From Enterococcus ratti (GTDB lineage: Bacteria > Bacillota > Bacilli > Lactobacillales > Enterococcaceae): 64,000 nt of DNA. Positions 19,675 through 28,591 of this stretch are shown here, piece after piece; within the stretch, counting starts at the first letter, position 1; every line of letters begins with the position of its first letter. The notes beneath the pieces were generated by a model. That model saw only the letters and a list, made by a program, of their open reading frames with translations, searched no databases and had not been told where the DNA came from. The stretch is taken from assembly GCF_001886195.1 (NCBI RefSeq), contig NZ_JXLB01000002.1, positions 469-64,468 of the forward strand. The letters are read 5' to 3'. Position numbers and translations under genes: made by a program.

Positions 19675-22608
19675 ATGTCTGATTTGAATGATCAAGAGCA
19701 AGAAAAGAATAGTAAAATACAAGGTAGTAATGTTGTGACGGCGTCTGAAAAAGTAGCAAACGTCCTTTCAAAGAGTCAAGAAAGGAAAGCTTCTCAAAAA
19801 GTGAAGGTCGTCAGCACAAAAAGTGAAAAGTTCAAAAGAAAAATTACAATTAAAAGAGAAAAAAATACGCTAGCACGGTCTTAAAAAATGCGTTTTAAAC
19901 GGGCAATTAAAGCGAAACAGCAGCGAAAAAAGGTTATTCTTAAAGGAAAAGCTGCTAATGATCATCAGCCTGTTAATGAACAAAAAGCAAGTCAGAGAAG
20001 GTTTCGGCGTCTTTCAAGAAACAAGCAAAACAAAGAAAAAAGAGTAAATCAGCAAGAGCAGCTAATAAAAAGCAGTTCTAAGCGAAAACAGCCAAATAAT
20101 GAGCGGCAAAAAAAGTCAGAAACGAAAAAAACGAATGTTCAAAAAATTCGCCAAAAACAAGACCGCAGAAAACAAATTTTATTAAAAAAACAAAAAAATG
20201 CACGTATTTCTACTATAAAAAACAATAAAAAAAACCAAGCAGCGAAGTATGAGTATAAAAAACAAGAGACAAAAACACAAAAAAGCAATGCTAAGATTTT
20301 AGAAAAAACACAAACGAAAAATAAAAATGTCCCCAAAAAAATTAAGAGAAAAAACGGGAAAAAGACAACATTCAAGAAAAAAAATTTAAAAGATAAAATA
20401 GGTAAAAATATAAAGAATAATATTTCTCCAAAACATAAGTTTAAAGAAATGTTAATTGATAAATTCGGTCGAGATGCGAATGGTGAATTGAACATTATTG
20501 GGTTTTTATTGTCGATAATTCTTTTAGTTCCTTTTCTTTCAACGCTGATTATCGTGATTGCTGTTTTGGCTGTAGTGATTGCGATTATTGCTGTAATTTT
20601 AGCTATTTGGGCTTTTATTATTGCGCTATTTACGATAAAGACAGAGGATATGGCAATCACAGAAGCGTATGATTATGTTACTTGGTTGGATGCTTATAAA
20701 AATAAAGAAGTCTATAATCGCTACAAACAGTTAGTAGAAGACGATAAATACAAAAAAGTTTATTTTGAAGTTAATGGGGTTGAGGCGGATCCTGAAAAAT
20801 TTTCTTTTTCTTCAAATAGTGATAATTATGTGTATTATTTAAATGCTAAATATGAAGATTACGATATAAATAAGAGTGTCCTTCCTACCTATTATGATCG
20901 TTTAAAGAAAAGTACAGGATCAGTACCTTCTGCAGCAGGACTGCATGTTGAATTTAAAGATACCCCCCATCCTATGAACGATGAACCAGTTAAAATTTAT
21001 ACGGTGAAGAATGAAATTCATGCGATGCACGATATGACTTTTACATATAAGGCTGTATTAAGTGATGATGTTGCAACTTTGAAGGTTGATATCCGGTCAC
21101 TTGGAGAAATGTTGGATTTAGATCCACAAGTCAATATTTATTCCGGTTCACAATTAATTGGGACGATTCCGGCATTTGCGGAAGATGAAAAAGATAAATT
21201 TTATCCTATCTTAGAGGTGGATCGTTTCGAGTCTAAGATTTTTATGGATAATCCTCTAGGAAAGACTGCTTATTCATCTGTTATTGAAAATTATGGTTAT
21301 CGTGGAAGAGATGATGAGAACAGGAATATGTCGATTATGTTAAAGGCGGAGCCGGGAAGTCCAGTTTATGCGACCACATCTGAAACAGTTAAAGGTATTA
21401 ATCTTTCCTACGAGCCACGTGATAGGGATGGAAAAATAAAGAATGCTAAAGGGATCAAAACAGATATGGGTTCTTATTATGTTAACTATATTAATGTTAC
21501 GCCAGTTGTTCGTAGTGGAACAAAACTGAAAGAAGGCGATTTGATTGGTTATACTAGCGATAGCTTTGATGGGAATTTAATGATATCGATGAAAGAACAA
21601 CGAATATTTATCTATGCTGATCCGGAAATCGTTCCTACGATTTTTATAGACCATTTGTCTTATGCTAATCGTCCTAACTTAGGTTATAATGACCTGAGTC
21701 AGTTGCGAGGGTCGTTAATCAATCCGCCAGAAAAAGTGACTAAGTGGCGTGAAAAAGTAACAAAAGAAGCGAAGAAAAATAATATTGAGCTTTATGTTAA
21801 TGCGCTGCTTTCGATCATCTGGGTAGAATCAGGTGGTGATGAAAAGATGTCATCAGATATTATGGGGATTGTTAAAGCAAAAGGTTTAACAAGATCGGTT
21901 GACGTGAATGAATCCATTGAATTAGGTGTAAAATATTTTGCTGAATTATTGAAAAAAGCACAACAGCATCAATTAGGGGATTTAGCAGCTGCACAAGCTT
22001 ACAACTATGGGGATGAATATCTAGAGGATTTAATTCGTTTAAACGGAAAATATTCACTGGACAATAGTATACTCTATGCGAAAGAACGAAGTGATGGGAA
22101 ATCTGTGCCGTACAACAGTACAGTGTCTTTGAATTTAGGTTATACTTGGCGATATGTTTTTGGAAACATGTTTTATGCAAAATTGATTTCTTATAATCTT
22201 TCACAAGGTGTTGGGGAAATGCTTGAAATTGCTAAAAAAGAGATTGGTACAACAAATGGTGATAAGTACTGGCAATGGGGCGGCTTTGATAAGCGAGTAG
22301 AATGGTCGGCACTTTTTGTTTCATGGGTGGCTGATCAAGTTGGCTATATTGATGAAGGAAGAGTCCCTAAGACTGCTAGTCCTTTTCAAATGATGAAATG
22401 GTTTAAAGAAAACAATAAATTCAAAGAGCCTGACAAAGAATATCTACCTCAACCTGGAGATTTGATCTTTTTTGATTGGAAAGGGAATAAGACAGGAAAT
22501 GGCTCTGGGCGGTCGATTGGCCTTGATCGTTGGATGATTCCATGGTTGCAAAGAACAGTAGGAAATTGGTGGTATGGAAGACCTAAAGCACGATATGGAT
22601 CAAAATAA
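19675..22608 (+). pseudogene. VirB1/PrgK-like wall hydrolase, interrupted and with degraded CHAP domain
   Basis: Two frames, 19675-19884 (69 codons) and 19888-22608 (906 codons), lie in the same phase and are separated only by TAA AAA. The second has no ribosome site, the first has AAAGGATG, so one gene with a nonsense codon is likely. The product: Lys/Arg-rich N-terminus (first 190 residues of the long frame), membrane segment (about 200-250), outside region, lysozyme-like domain (about 629-770, IIWVESGGD, AAAQAYNYG) and C-terminal CHAP/NlpC-like domain (about 775-906). Normally it opens peptidoglycan for the channel. In the CHAP domain the expected Cys is Ser (VEWSALFVSW), and the region after GDLIFFDW lacks the usual HVG histidine motif and looks shifted. 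Confidence 0.7.
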
Positions 22609-22825
22609 TCGACTTGGTGTTGAATAAATTAAGAATAATGATTGTTTGAAGGGTTGAAGCATTGTTTGATGTTAAGACTGGATTTGCACAAACGATGAGA
22701 CCAGCTCTTCGAGAGTAAGAGTAAGTTAAAGTCTGTATCTTTTTCTGCCGTTTTCTTAAATTTCAGAGTAAAACGGCTTAGTCACACATCTAGTTAAACA
22801 GAGTTTTAAAAGTTACTCTCTTGGA

Positions 22826-22882
22826 AATAAGCTGGAATATCCTGAAAGTTGGTGTATTAATTTTCAGATATTCCGGCTTATT
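22826..22882. repeat. Long inverted repeat, terminator-like
   Basis: AATAAGCTGGAATATC pairs with GATATTCCGGCTTATT apart from one T-C mismatch, and the inner CTGAAA/TTTCAG extends the stem. T-runs are weak, so it may be a terminator or simply an intergenic repeat. Confidence 0.6.
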
Positions 22883-22942
22883 GCTTTGAAAGATGAAATA
22901 TTGAGCGTAAAGAGGAGTTGCTTAGAGTTAAGCGTAACATTT

Positions 22943-22972
22943 TTGTCACCTCTTCTTGTTTCGTGCTAAAAT
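22943..22972 (+). promoter_or_regulatory. Promoter of the eetA-eetB-dmkB-like operon
   Basis: TTGTCA (22943-22948), 18-nt spacer, TAAAAT (22967-22972). It stands about 40 nt before ATG 23011, whose AAGGAGG site is at 22994-23000. Confidence 0.6.
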
Positions 22973-23010
22973 TGGAGAACAGTTCAGCAAGAGAAGGAGG
23001 CGCATGGAAA

Positions 23011-23421
23011 ATGAAAGAATTTATTAAAAAAAGTTTATTTAAACCTTGGGATATTTTCATCCTCGTTCTTTTGATTGCTCTTTCTTTTTTGCCCATCCTT
23101 GTATTTAGCTATCAACAAGAAAATGCTGCGACTAAAAAAGAAGCAGTATTACGTGTAGATGGTACTCAAATCAAGGTATTTCCGTTAACAAGTGGAAATA
23201 AAAGGTATACGTATACCTACAAAGATATACACGGTGATTATAATTTGATTGAAATTGATGGTGATAAAATTCGTATAAAAGAAGCAGACTGCGGCGATCA
23301 AATTTGTGTGAGACGCAGCTGGGCTTTTAAAAATGGTGAAACAATCGTGTGCTTGCCGCATAAATTAGTGATCGAGATTCGATCAATAGATGGGAGTGAC
23401 GAAGACAGTCTGATTTATTAG
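23011..23421 (+). CDS. eetA: NusG domain II-type membrane-anchored protein, EetA-like
   Basis: 136 residues. One N-terminal membrane helix (about 12-32, IFILVLLIALSFLPILV) precedes an outside NusG domain II-type beta fold that has the paired cysteines of this family (EADCGDQICVRR) and a third Cys in IVCLPHKLVIEI. In Listeria and Enterococcus a protein of this type (EetA) belongs to the flavin-based extracellular electron transfer locus. ATG 23011 is used because AAGGAGG is 10 nt upstream. The longer frame from 22918 has no ribosome site. It is 12 nt from the eetB-like gene. The name is by analogy with order and size. Confidence 0.72.
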   Translation: MKEFIKKSLFKPWDIFILVLLIALSFLPILVFSYQQENAATKKEAVLRVDGTQIKVFPLTSGNKRYTYTYKDIHGDYNLIEIDGDKIRIKEADCGDQICVRRSWAFKNGETIVCLPHKLVIEIRSIDGSDEDSLIY

Positions 23422-23433
23422 GCTATTCACGCC

Positions 23434-24000
23434 ATGACAAAATTACAAAAGATGATTTATCTTTCTTTGTTAGTTGCACAAGGGGTCATCATCGGTTTAA
23501 TTGAAAATATGATTCCTTATCCTTTTTCTTTTGCTCCCGGAGCCAAGTTAGGGTTAGCTAATTTAATTACGATCGTTGCGATTTTTACGATGAAAAAACG
23601 AGATAGTTTCTTATTATTATGGTTACGCTTGTTTTTGACTACTTTATTGGGTGGTACAATTTCTACTTTCCTATATAGTATGAGTGGTGCTTTATTAAGC
23701 TATATGGGAATGCTTCTGGTGAAACAGCTAGGGCCAAAAAGGGTAAGCATCATTGGAATTAGCGCAACAGGTGGTTTTATGCATAATGTGGGACAGTTGC
23801 TCACAGCTTCCTTCATTGCACAATCATGGGCAGTCATGTTATATTTACCAGTTTTGTCTTTTCTAGGTATTTTGTCTGGTCTTGCAATCGGAATTGCAGC
23901 GAATTACTTGTTGCAACATGTTCGAACGTTACAAAAATTTCAAAGAGTATATGAGAAAGAGCAAAAAGTGAAATGGCAACCGTTTTTTTTGAAAAAATAA
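23434..24000 (+). CDS. eetB: Gx transporter family membrane protein, EetB-like
   Basis: 188 residues with about five hydrophobic segments. The signatures FAPGAKLGLANLIT and GGFMHNVGQ are those of the family once called heptaprenyl diphosphate synthase component I and now Gx transporter (ECF S-component-like). In the Listeria electron-transfer locus the corresponding gene is eetB. It lies between the EetA-like gene and a polyprenyl synthase gene, the same trio as in that locus. The old synthase name should not be taken as function. Confidence 0.78.
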   Translation: MTKLQKMIYLSLLVAQGVIIGLIENMIPYPFSFAPGAKLGLANLITIVAIFTMKKRDSFLLLWLRLFLTTLLGGTISTFLYSMSGALLSYMGMLLVKQLGPKRVSIIGISATGGFMHNVGQLLTASFIAQSWAVMLYLPVLSFLGILSGLAIGIAANYLLQHVRTLQKFQRVYEKEQKVKWQPFFLKK

Positions 24001-24023
24001 TTGTTATACAAGGAGTTTTTTTT

Positions 24024-25013
24024 ATGAAGCTACATCCAATGTGGAGCGACTATCCAACTTTGAAAGATGAATTAAATGAAACCTTGCAGAAGATGGAAGA
24101 AGTGATCCGTTTAAAAAATAAACCGGTTGAACAAGCAATTAAAGAAACGATCCATGCTGGAGGCAAATTGTTAAGACCTGCTTATCAACTACTTTTTTCT
24201 CAATTCGGTTCAGAACAAGATCGAGAAAAAGCGATTGCATTGGCTGCTTCAATCGAAATGCTCCACACGGCAACTTTGATTCATGATGACATTGTAGATG
24301 AAGCAGATATCCGTCGTGGGCAACTTAATTTGCGTGGCCGATTTGGGAACACAGTGGCGGTTTATGCAGGCGATTATTTATTTGTTTGTTGCTTCAAATT
24401 ACTTTCAGATTATACTTCTTCGCTAAAAAGCTTACAGGAAAATTCACGTAGTATGGAAAAAATATTAGATGGTGAACTTGGCCAAATGGATGATCGTTAC
24501 AATTATCATTTGTCAGTAGCAGAATATTTAGAAAATATTTCTGGAAAGACAGCAGAACTCTTTCAGTTAAGTTGTTCAGTAGGTGCTTACGAAAGTGGGA
24601 TGAGTGAACGCTTTGCTCGAAAGGCTGGATTAATTGGTTTGTCAATTGGAATGGCTTTTCAGATTGTTGATGATGTTTTAGATTATACAAAAAAAACTGA
24701 AGACATTGGTAAACCGGTATTAGAAGATATGCGTCAAGGGGTTTATTCTTTGCCATTAATTTATGCGTTACAAACGGATAAAAAAGCAGAGTTGATTGCT
24801 TACTTAGACAAAAGATTGGAATTGACGAATGATGAAGCACAAGCAGTACGTCGAATTGTGAGAAAAACAAAAGGGGTAGAAAAAGCGAAAAAATTAGCTG
24901 AAGATTATACGAAAAAAGCATTAAAAGAAATTCATAAATTACCGGATACGCCTTTTGATACGCGACAGACTCTTTTATCTTTAACTACTTTGATTTTAAA
25001 TAGAGAAGATTAA
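24024..25013 (+). CDS. trans-Polyprenyl diphosphate synthase
   Basis: A 329-residue all-trans isoprenyl diphosphate synthase making the side-chain precursor of demethylmenaquinone. First Asp-rich motif HDDIVDEAD (about 88-96), second motif QIVDDVLDY (about 213-221), with GGKLLRP before them, are the substrate-binding hallmarks. The residues before the first motif set chain length but do not allow a firm call here. The ATG at 24024 follows AAGGAG. The frame is open from 23973 but has no site there. In the electron-transfer locus this gene is dmkB. A terminator follows. Confidence 0.88.
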   Translation: MKLHPMWSDYPTLKDELNETLQKMEEVIRLKNKPVEQAIKETIHAGGKLLRPAYQLLFSQFGSEQDREKAIALAASIEMLHTATLIHDDIVDEADIRRGQLNLRGRFGNTVAVYAGDYLFVCCFKLLSDYTSSLKSLQENSRSMEKILDGELGQMDDRYNYHLSVAEYLENISGKTAELFQLSCSVGAYESGMSERFARKAGLIGLSIGMAFQIVDDVLDYTKKTEDIGKPVLEDMRQGVYSLPLIYALQTDKKAELIAYLDKRLELTNDEAQAVRRIVRKTKGVEKAKKLAEDYTKKALKEIHKLPDTPFDTRQTLLSLTTLILNRED

Positions 25014-25645
25014 ATAAGTGAAAGAATGTGTACAGGATTTGGAAGTATTGTCTCTTAAGAATTTACTAAAGAAGTATCATTTTCAGAGTTTAAGAATAAG
25101 AAAGAAGCTGAATCTTAGTTTTTCGGCTTCTTTTTTATTTTTGGAAAAATAGTTGGGAAGAAATTTTAGGCAATAAGTATGTTAATAGTAAAGGTTGCTA
25201 TTTTATAAGTAAGGTTCTGGCAAGCATTTGTTCTAGCAAATAATAGGAGAAAGCTTCTTTAAAAAAATTGTCACCTACAATTAACGAGAACAGCCATTTC
25301 GGCTTTTTTGAACTAGCTTATCTATTGCTTTTATAGAATCTACGAACGATAAAAAAGAAGACGATGTTTAAGTGCTACTTCTTTGTTTTTAGGGAAAGAA
25401 TAGCGAATCACAAAACATAAAAAAGCAGTTTACTAGATGGATAATTGTTTTTTTTTAATAATGAAGTGTAATTCACGTAATAAAAGATTTATGTTATTTT
25501 TAAATAAATTTTATTAGAATCAATGCTTAGACAACTATCTTTTGAAACATTCTTTCCGTATTTTAAAAATTATAGTTTCTAATGCTAGATAAAATTGTGT
25601 TATATTCTTTGGTAAAAGAAATACAAATAGAAAGGAAGTATTTGT
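25014..25645. other. Gene-poor stretch after the polyprenyl synthase gene
   Basis: 632 nt. It contains the terminator at about 25101-25137 and then AT-rich sequence in which I see no credible gene. A short motif CATTTCGGCTTTTTT (around 25297) looks like a terminator scar. The downstream ndh, pplA and apbE genes expected in a full electron-transfer locus are not here. Confidence 0.6.
25101..25137 (+). terminator. Terminator after the polyprenyl synthase gene
   Basis: AAGAAGCTGAA pairs with TTTCGGCTTCTT across an 8-nt loop (one extra base) and ends in TTTTTT. Confidence 0.8.
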
Positions 25646-25888
25646 TTGAAAAAACAATTAGCAACTGATCTAACTAGAGTAGATGTTAACAAAATTATAA
25701 CACGTATAATTAGTAAAAAAAGTCAATTTTCTTTCGAAGATGTTGAAAAAGAATGTCAAAAGTCATTGACGACAGCAGACAAATTTTTGATTCGATGTTT
25801 AGGTGTGAAGAAATTTAAATTAGATGTTGAATATCATTCATCAAATCAACTTAAGTTCTATAGACCTCAGAATAAAGTTTGTTTATAA
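25646..25888 (+). CDS. Small unknown protein
   Basis: 80 residues, TTG start with AAAGGAAG 7 nt upstream. It is mostly charged, with a helix-rich N-terminal half (DVNKIITRIISKKSQF, FEDVEKECQKSLTTADKFL) and a Lys-rich end. The layout could be a small DNA-binding or regulatory protein, but I recognise no family. It stands alone with 630 nt of empty sequence on the left and about 610 on the right. Confidence 0.45.
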   Translation: MKKQLATDLTRVDVNKIITRIISKKSQFSFEDVEKECQKSLTTADKFLIRCLGVKKFKLDVEYHSSNQLKFYRPQNKVCL

Positions 25889-26501
25889 AAAAAATACGTT
25901 GTTTTTATTTACATAAAGATCGAATAAAAAATGTTGCAATACCGCACAAAATGATGATTGGGCAATGAAATAAGGTAAGATAAAATCAGAAAGATAAAGG
26001 AGGGAGAAAAAGAAAACAAAAGTGTTGTTGTATGTGAGTAAAAAAACAAATAGTTTAATTAAAAGGATTCAGGGGAAATCAATTTAATTGAGCATAATTT
26101 TTTTAAAGAGAAGCGAATGAGTAGTGAAGCAAAAGTAAGCGTTGAAGAATTTGATAATAAGAACTTTAATTAAAAGATAAATTTAGTTGAAAATTTTAAT
26201 TGAACTGTTTTATACATTAGGTTATAGAAATTGCAGTTGTATAAAAAGCACATAGAGAGTTAAGAAAAAGTTGTGTAGCATTTTGTTACGAGCAACAATT
26301 GCACATAGAAGAATTTGTTTTTTACAACTGGCAAAATAAAGAGATTATCAGTTATTCTATGAGAATAAATAAAAGGAACCACCATTGATGAAAAAAAGGT
26401 TGGGGCACAGAAGTGATTAATTCCGAAAGAGTTGCTTCTGTTCCAGCCGTTTATCTGTTTTTAGAGCGTGAAGTAAAGAATACTTTTACTTCACGCTCTT
26501 T
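25889..26501. other. Gene-poor stretch with a GGTTGGGGCACAGAAG hairpin repeat
   Basis: 613 nt without a credible gene. Near its end lies an inverted repeat (26399-26453) whose arms are of the type GGCTGGGACAGAAG, then a strong terminator (26463-26503). Together they could be a short non-coding transcript. The remainder shows nothing I can name. Confidence 0.5.
26399..26453. repeat. Inverted repeat of the GCTGGGACAGAAG type
   Basis: GGTTGGGGCACAGAAG pairs with CTTCTGTTCCAGCC around about 22 nt. Similar GGGACAGAAG hairpins recur between genes in lactic acid bacteria, to my knowledge. Only one copy was noted in this window. Confidence 0.5.
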
Positions 26502-26503
26502 TT
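26463..26503 (+). terminator. Strong hairpin terminator facing birA
   Basis: AGAGCGTGAAGTAAA pairs perfectly with TTTACTTCACGCTCT and TTTTT follows on the + strand. It overlaps the end of birA on the other strand, where no T run follows. So it acts mainly on + transcription, although no + gene is visible just before it. Confidence 0.85.
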
Positions 26504-27467
26504 ATGCTTCAATTGAAGTTAAACTAATCTCACCTGAAGAAAGGGTAACTGATTGATTGCCGATTTGAACAATTAATTCTCCATAATTGCCAATTTTTTC
26601 GGCAATTCCTGTATATTGTTGCCCTTTTTGGTTAAAACTAACTTTTTTTCCTAGAACAAAGGACTTTTTTCGATAAAGGGTAAGATAGTCGTTGGTTGTG
26701 TCTAAAAGAAAAAGATAGAAATTTTTCCAAATCTGACCAATTAACTGGTTTCGAGTAATTGTTTTTTGTCCATCTAAGAAAAGAGAAGAAGCTATGTGTT
26801 GAATTCCTTCAGGAAAATTCTCTTGAGGGATTGAAAAATTCAACCCTATACCGATAATAATAGAACTGATTTCACCAGTTTCCATATTGCTAATTGCTTC
26901 AGATAAGATTCCACTGATTTTTTTTCCGTTTAAATAAATGTCATTCACCCATTTGATCATAGTATCTTTGCCAGTTAATTCCCAAATTGCTTTTACGCAA
27001 GCACTGGCAGCAATGATTGTGTATTGCGGTAGTTCATCAAATCGTTGGTTAGGATGAATTAATAAACTCATATAGATTCCTTGACCGGGTGCTGCAAAAA
27101 AAGGTCGTCCAAATCGTCCATGCGCTTGTTCCTGCATATTTGCGACAAAAAGAGCTGGTCCGTTTGCTTTAGTTGCTGCAAGTCTTGCATCTTTCATTGT
27201 AGATTCTGAATGTTCCACTACAAAAACGTTTAAATTTGGTTCAAAAGGCAGTAAAGTTTGATAAATTTCTTGTGCATCTAATATGTCAGAGGGGAGATAG
27301 CGATATCCCTTAGCTTGATGGATAAATTGATACCCCATTTTTTCTAATTCTTTAATTGCTTTCCAAATACTTGTACGAGAAACTTGTAACTGCTGTGCCA
27401 TTTTTTCTCCTGAAAGAAAATGTGGTGTCTCTTTCAATAGTTGAAGTACTTTATCTTTTGTTGTCAC
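26502..27467 (-). CDS. birA: BirA, biotin-protein ligase and biotin repressor
   Basis: A 321-residue bifunctional enzyme. The N-terminal winged helix (about 1-60: SGEKMAQQLQVSRTSIWKAIKELE) binds biotin operators. The catalytic domain carries the biotin/ATP loop as GRFGRPFFAAPGQGIYMS, the common form being GRGRxGRxW, then KWVNDIYLNGKKISGIL and a C-terminal SH3-like domain. It joins biotin to carboxylase carriers in the cytoplasm. The start is taken as GTG 27467 because AAAGGAG lies 8 nt upstream. The TTG at 27476 abuts that site. Confidence 0.92.
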   Translation of the reverse strand: MTTKDKVLQLLKETPHFLSGEKMAQQLQVSRTSIWKAIKELEKMGYQFIHQAKGYRYLPSDILDAQEIYQTLLPFEPNLNVFVVEHSESTMKDARLAATKANGPALFVANMQEQAHGRFGRPFFAAPGQGIYMSLLIHPNQRFDELPQYTIIAASACVKAIWELTGKDTMIKWVNDIYLNGKKISGILSEAISNMETGEISSIIIGIGLNFSIPQENFPEGIQHIASSLFLDGQKTITRNQLIGQIWKNFYLFLLDTTNDYLTLYRKKSFVLGKKVSFNQKGQQYTGIAEKIGNYGELIVQIGNQSVTLSSGEISLTSIEA

Positions 27468-27785
27468 TTCTTGCAACTCCTTTCATTAATATTGTATCAA
27501 TAAGAAAGAAGAAAAAAAATGATCACTTTTTGTGTTAAAAAAGACTACGTAGTTCTAGTTGTTTTGGCACATCAAAAAATATTTTTTAGATGAAGATCTA
27601 TTTCCAAAGAGAAAGGTAATGTTTTCAGAAAATAAAGGAATTTATTTTGGAATAATTGTTTTCGTATCATCCATTGACAGCTTTTTATTATTTGTATAAA
27701 AGTTACTTAATAAGAAGCCTAACAATCATTGTCTTTTGAAATAGAAGAAGCGAAAAACTTATTGGATAAGATAATTTTTTTTCTT
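27468..27785. other. Gap between birA and the ABC ATPase gene
   Basis: 318 nt, AT-rich. It must hold the leftward promoter of birA. No gene is visible, and no clear terminator for the transporter operon was seen. Confidence 0.5.
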
Positions 27786-28589
27786 TTAACTTAATAACAC
27801 TTGATCGTCTTTTAAAACAGTTCCACTATTTTGTTTGAATAGTGCTAATAAATGAGTAATATTTAGTTGCTGTTTTTCTTTTTGTTTGATATCTACTACA
27901 ACCTTTCCATGATGGAGCATAATCAATCGATTACCATAATGGATAGCATCTTCCATATTGTGTGTAACCATGAAGGCCGTTAATTGTTGTTCATAGATCA
28001 ATTTTTCAGTTAATGCCATTACTATTTTTGAAGTAGTCGGATCAAGTGCTGCAGTGTGTTCATCTAATAAAATCAATTCAGGTCTTTGTAGTGTAGCCAT
28101 TAATAAAGTGATTGCTTGACGTTGTCCCCCTGAAAGTAAGCCAATTTCAGTAGTTAAACGATTTTCTAATCCAAGATTTAAACGTGCAAGCTGTTCTTTA
28201 AAAAAGAGGCGGTCTTGCAATTTGACGCCACGAAAAAAGCCACGCTTTTTTCCACGCTTCATTGCTAAAGCTAAATTTTCTTCCACAGTCAAAAGAACAG
28301 CAGTTCCTAATTTAGGGTCTTGGAAGACGCGACTAATGTCTTTAGAGCGGGAAACAACGGATTTTTTTGTTAAGTCTTTCCCGTTTAATAATATCCGTCC
28401 TTGATCAATAGGAAATGAACCAGCAATGCTGTTTAGCAGAGTGGATTTACCGGCTCCGTTTCCGCCAATAATTGTGAGAAAATCTCCTGATTTCAACGAT
28501 AAATTGATTCCTTTTAAAACGTGGTTTTCATTGATGGTTCCTTTTTCAAAAGTATGATGAAGATTTTCAATTGTTAATACTTCCTGCAT
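27786..28589 (-). CDS. ABC transporter ATPase, TrpZ-like
   Basis: 267 residues with every ABC signature: Walker A GGNGAGKST (about 41-49), Q-loop VFQDPKLG, signature LSGGQRQ, Walker B LILLDEHTAALD and the switch His in VTHN. It energises the permease coded just upstream; start and stop overlap (CTAAAAATG). The EHTAALDP form of Walker B is typical of ATPases of the TrpXYZ / PF04392-linked importers. The substrate is unknown (aromatic amino acids have been proposed for relatives). Confidence 0.86.
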   Translation of the reverse strand: MQEVLTIENLHHTFEKGTINENHVLKGINLSLKSGDFLTIIGGNGAGKSTLLNSIAGSFPIDQGRILLNGKDLTKKSVVSRSKDISRVFQDPKLGTAVLLTVEENLALAMKRGKKRGFFRGVKLQDRLFFKEQLARLNLGLENRLTTEIGLLSGGQRQAITLLMATLQRPELILLDEHTAALDPTTSKIVMALTEKLIYEQQLTAFMVTHNMEDAIHYGNRLIMLHHGKVVVDIKQKEKQQLNITHLLALFKQNSGTVLKDDQVLLS

Positions 28590-28591
28590 TT

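Larger units (their letters stand above)
7202..22608. mobile_element. T4SS-bearing accessory block, probably a decayed conjugative element
   Basis: Between gor and the eetA-like gene lies a block with two Mga-type regulators and a set of Gram-positive type IV secretion genes (VirD4, VirB6-like, PrgI, VirB4, VirB1-like). No relaxase, integrase, oriT-like signal or VirB8/TcpC-like gene is visible. Several reading frames are damaged. No flanking direct repeat or tRNA was found, so the borders are simply those of the first and last gene. It may be a remnant of an integrative conjugative element, or a chromosomal secretion locus. Confidence 0.55.
22609..23010. other. Gap with hairpins before the eetA-like gene
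   Basis: 402 nt without a gene. It holds a hairpin GCCGTTTT...AAAACGGC (22747-22777), a long inverted repeat (22826-22882), and the promoter at 22943-22972. It marks the right edge of the secretion block. Confidence 0.6.

Noticed and set aside
20139-20660. Leftward Phe/Ile-rich frame of 173 codons
   Set aside because: Mirror of the Lys-rich and membrane part of the wall hydrolase gene.
23434-24000. Heptaprenyl diphosphate synthase component I
   Set aside because: Old family label; the sequence is a polytopic membrane protein of the Gx transporter type with no synthase motifs.
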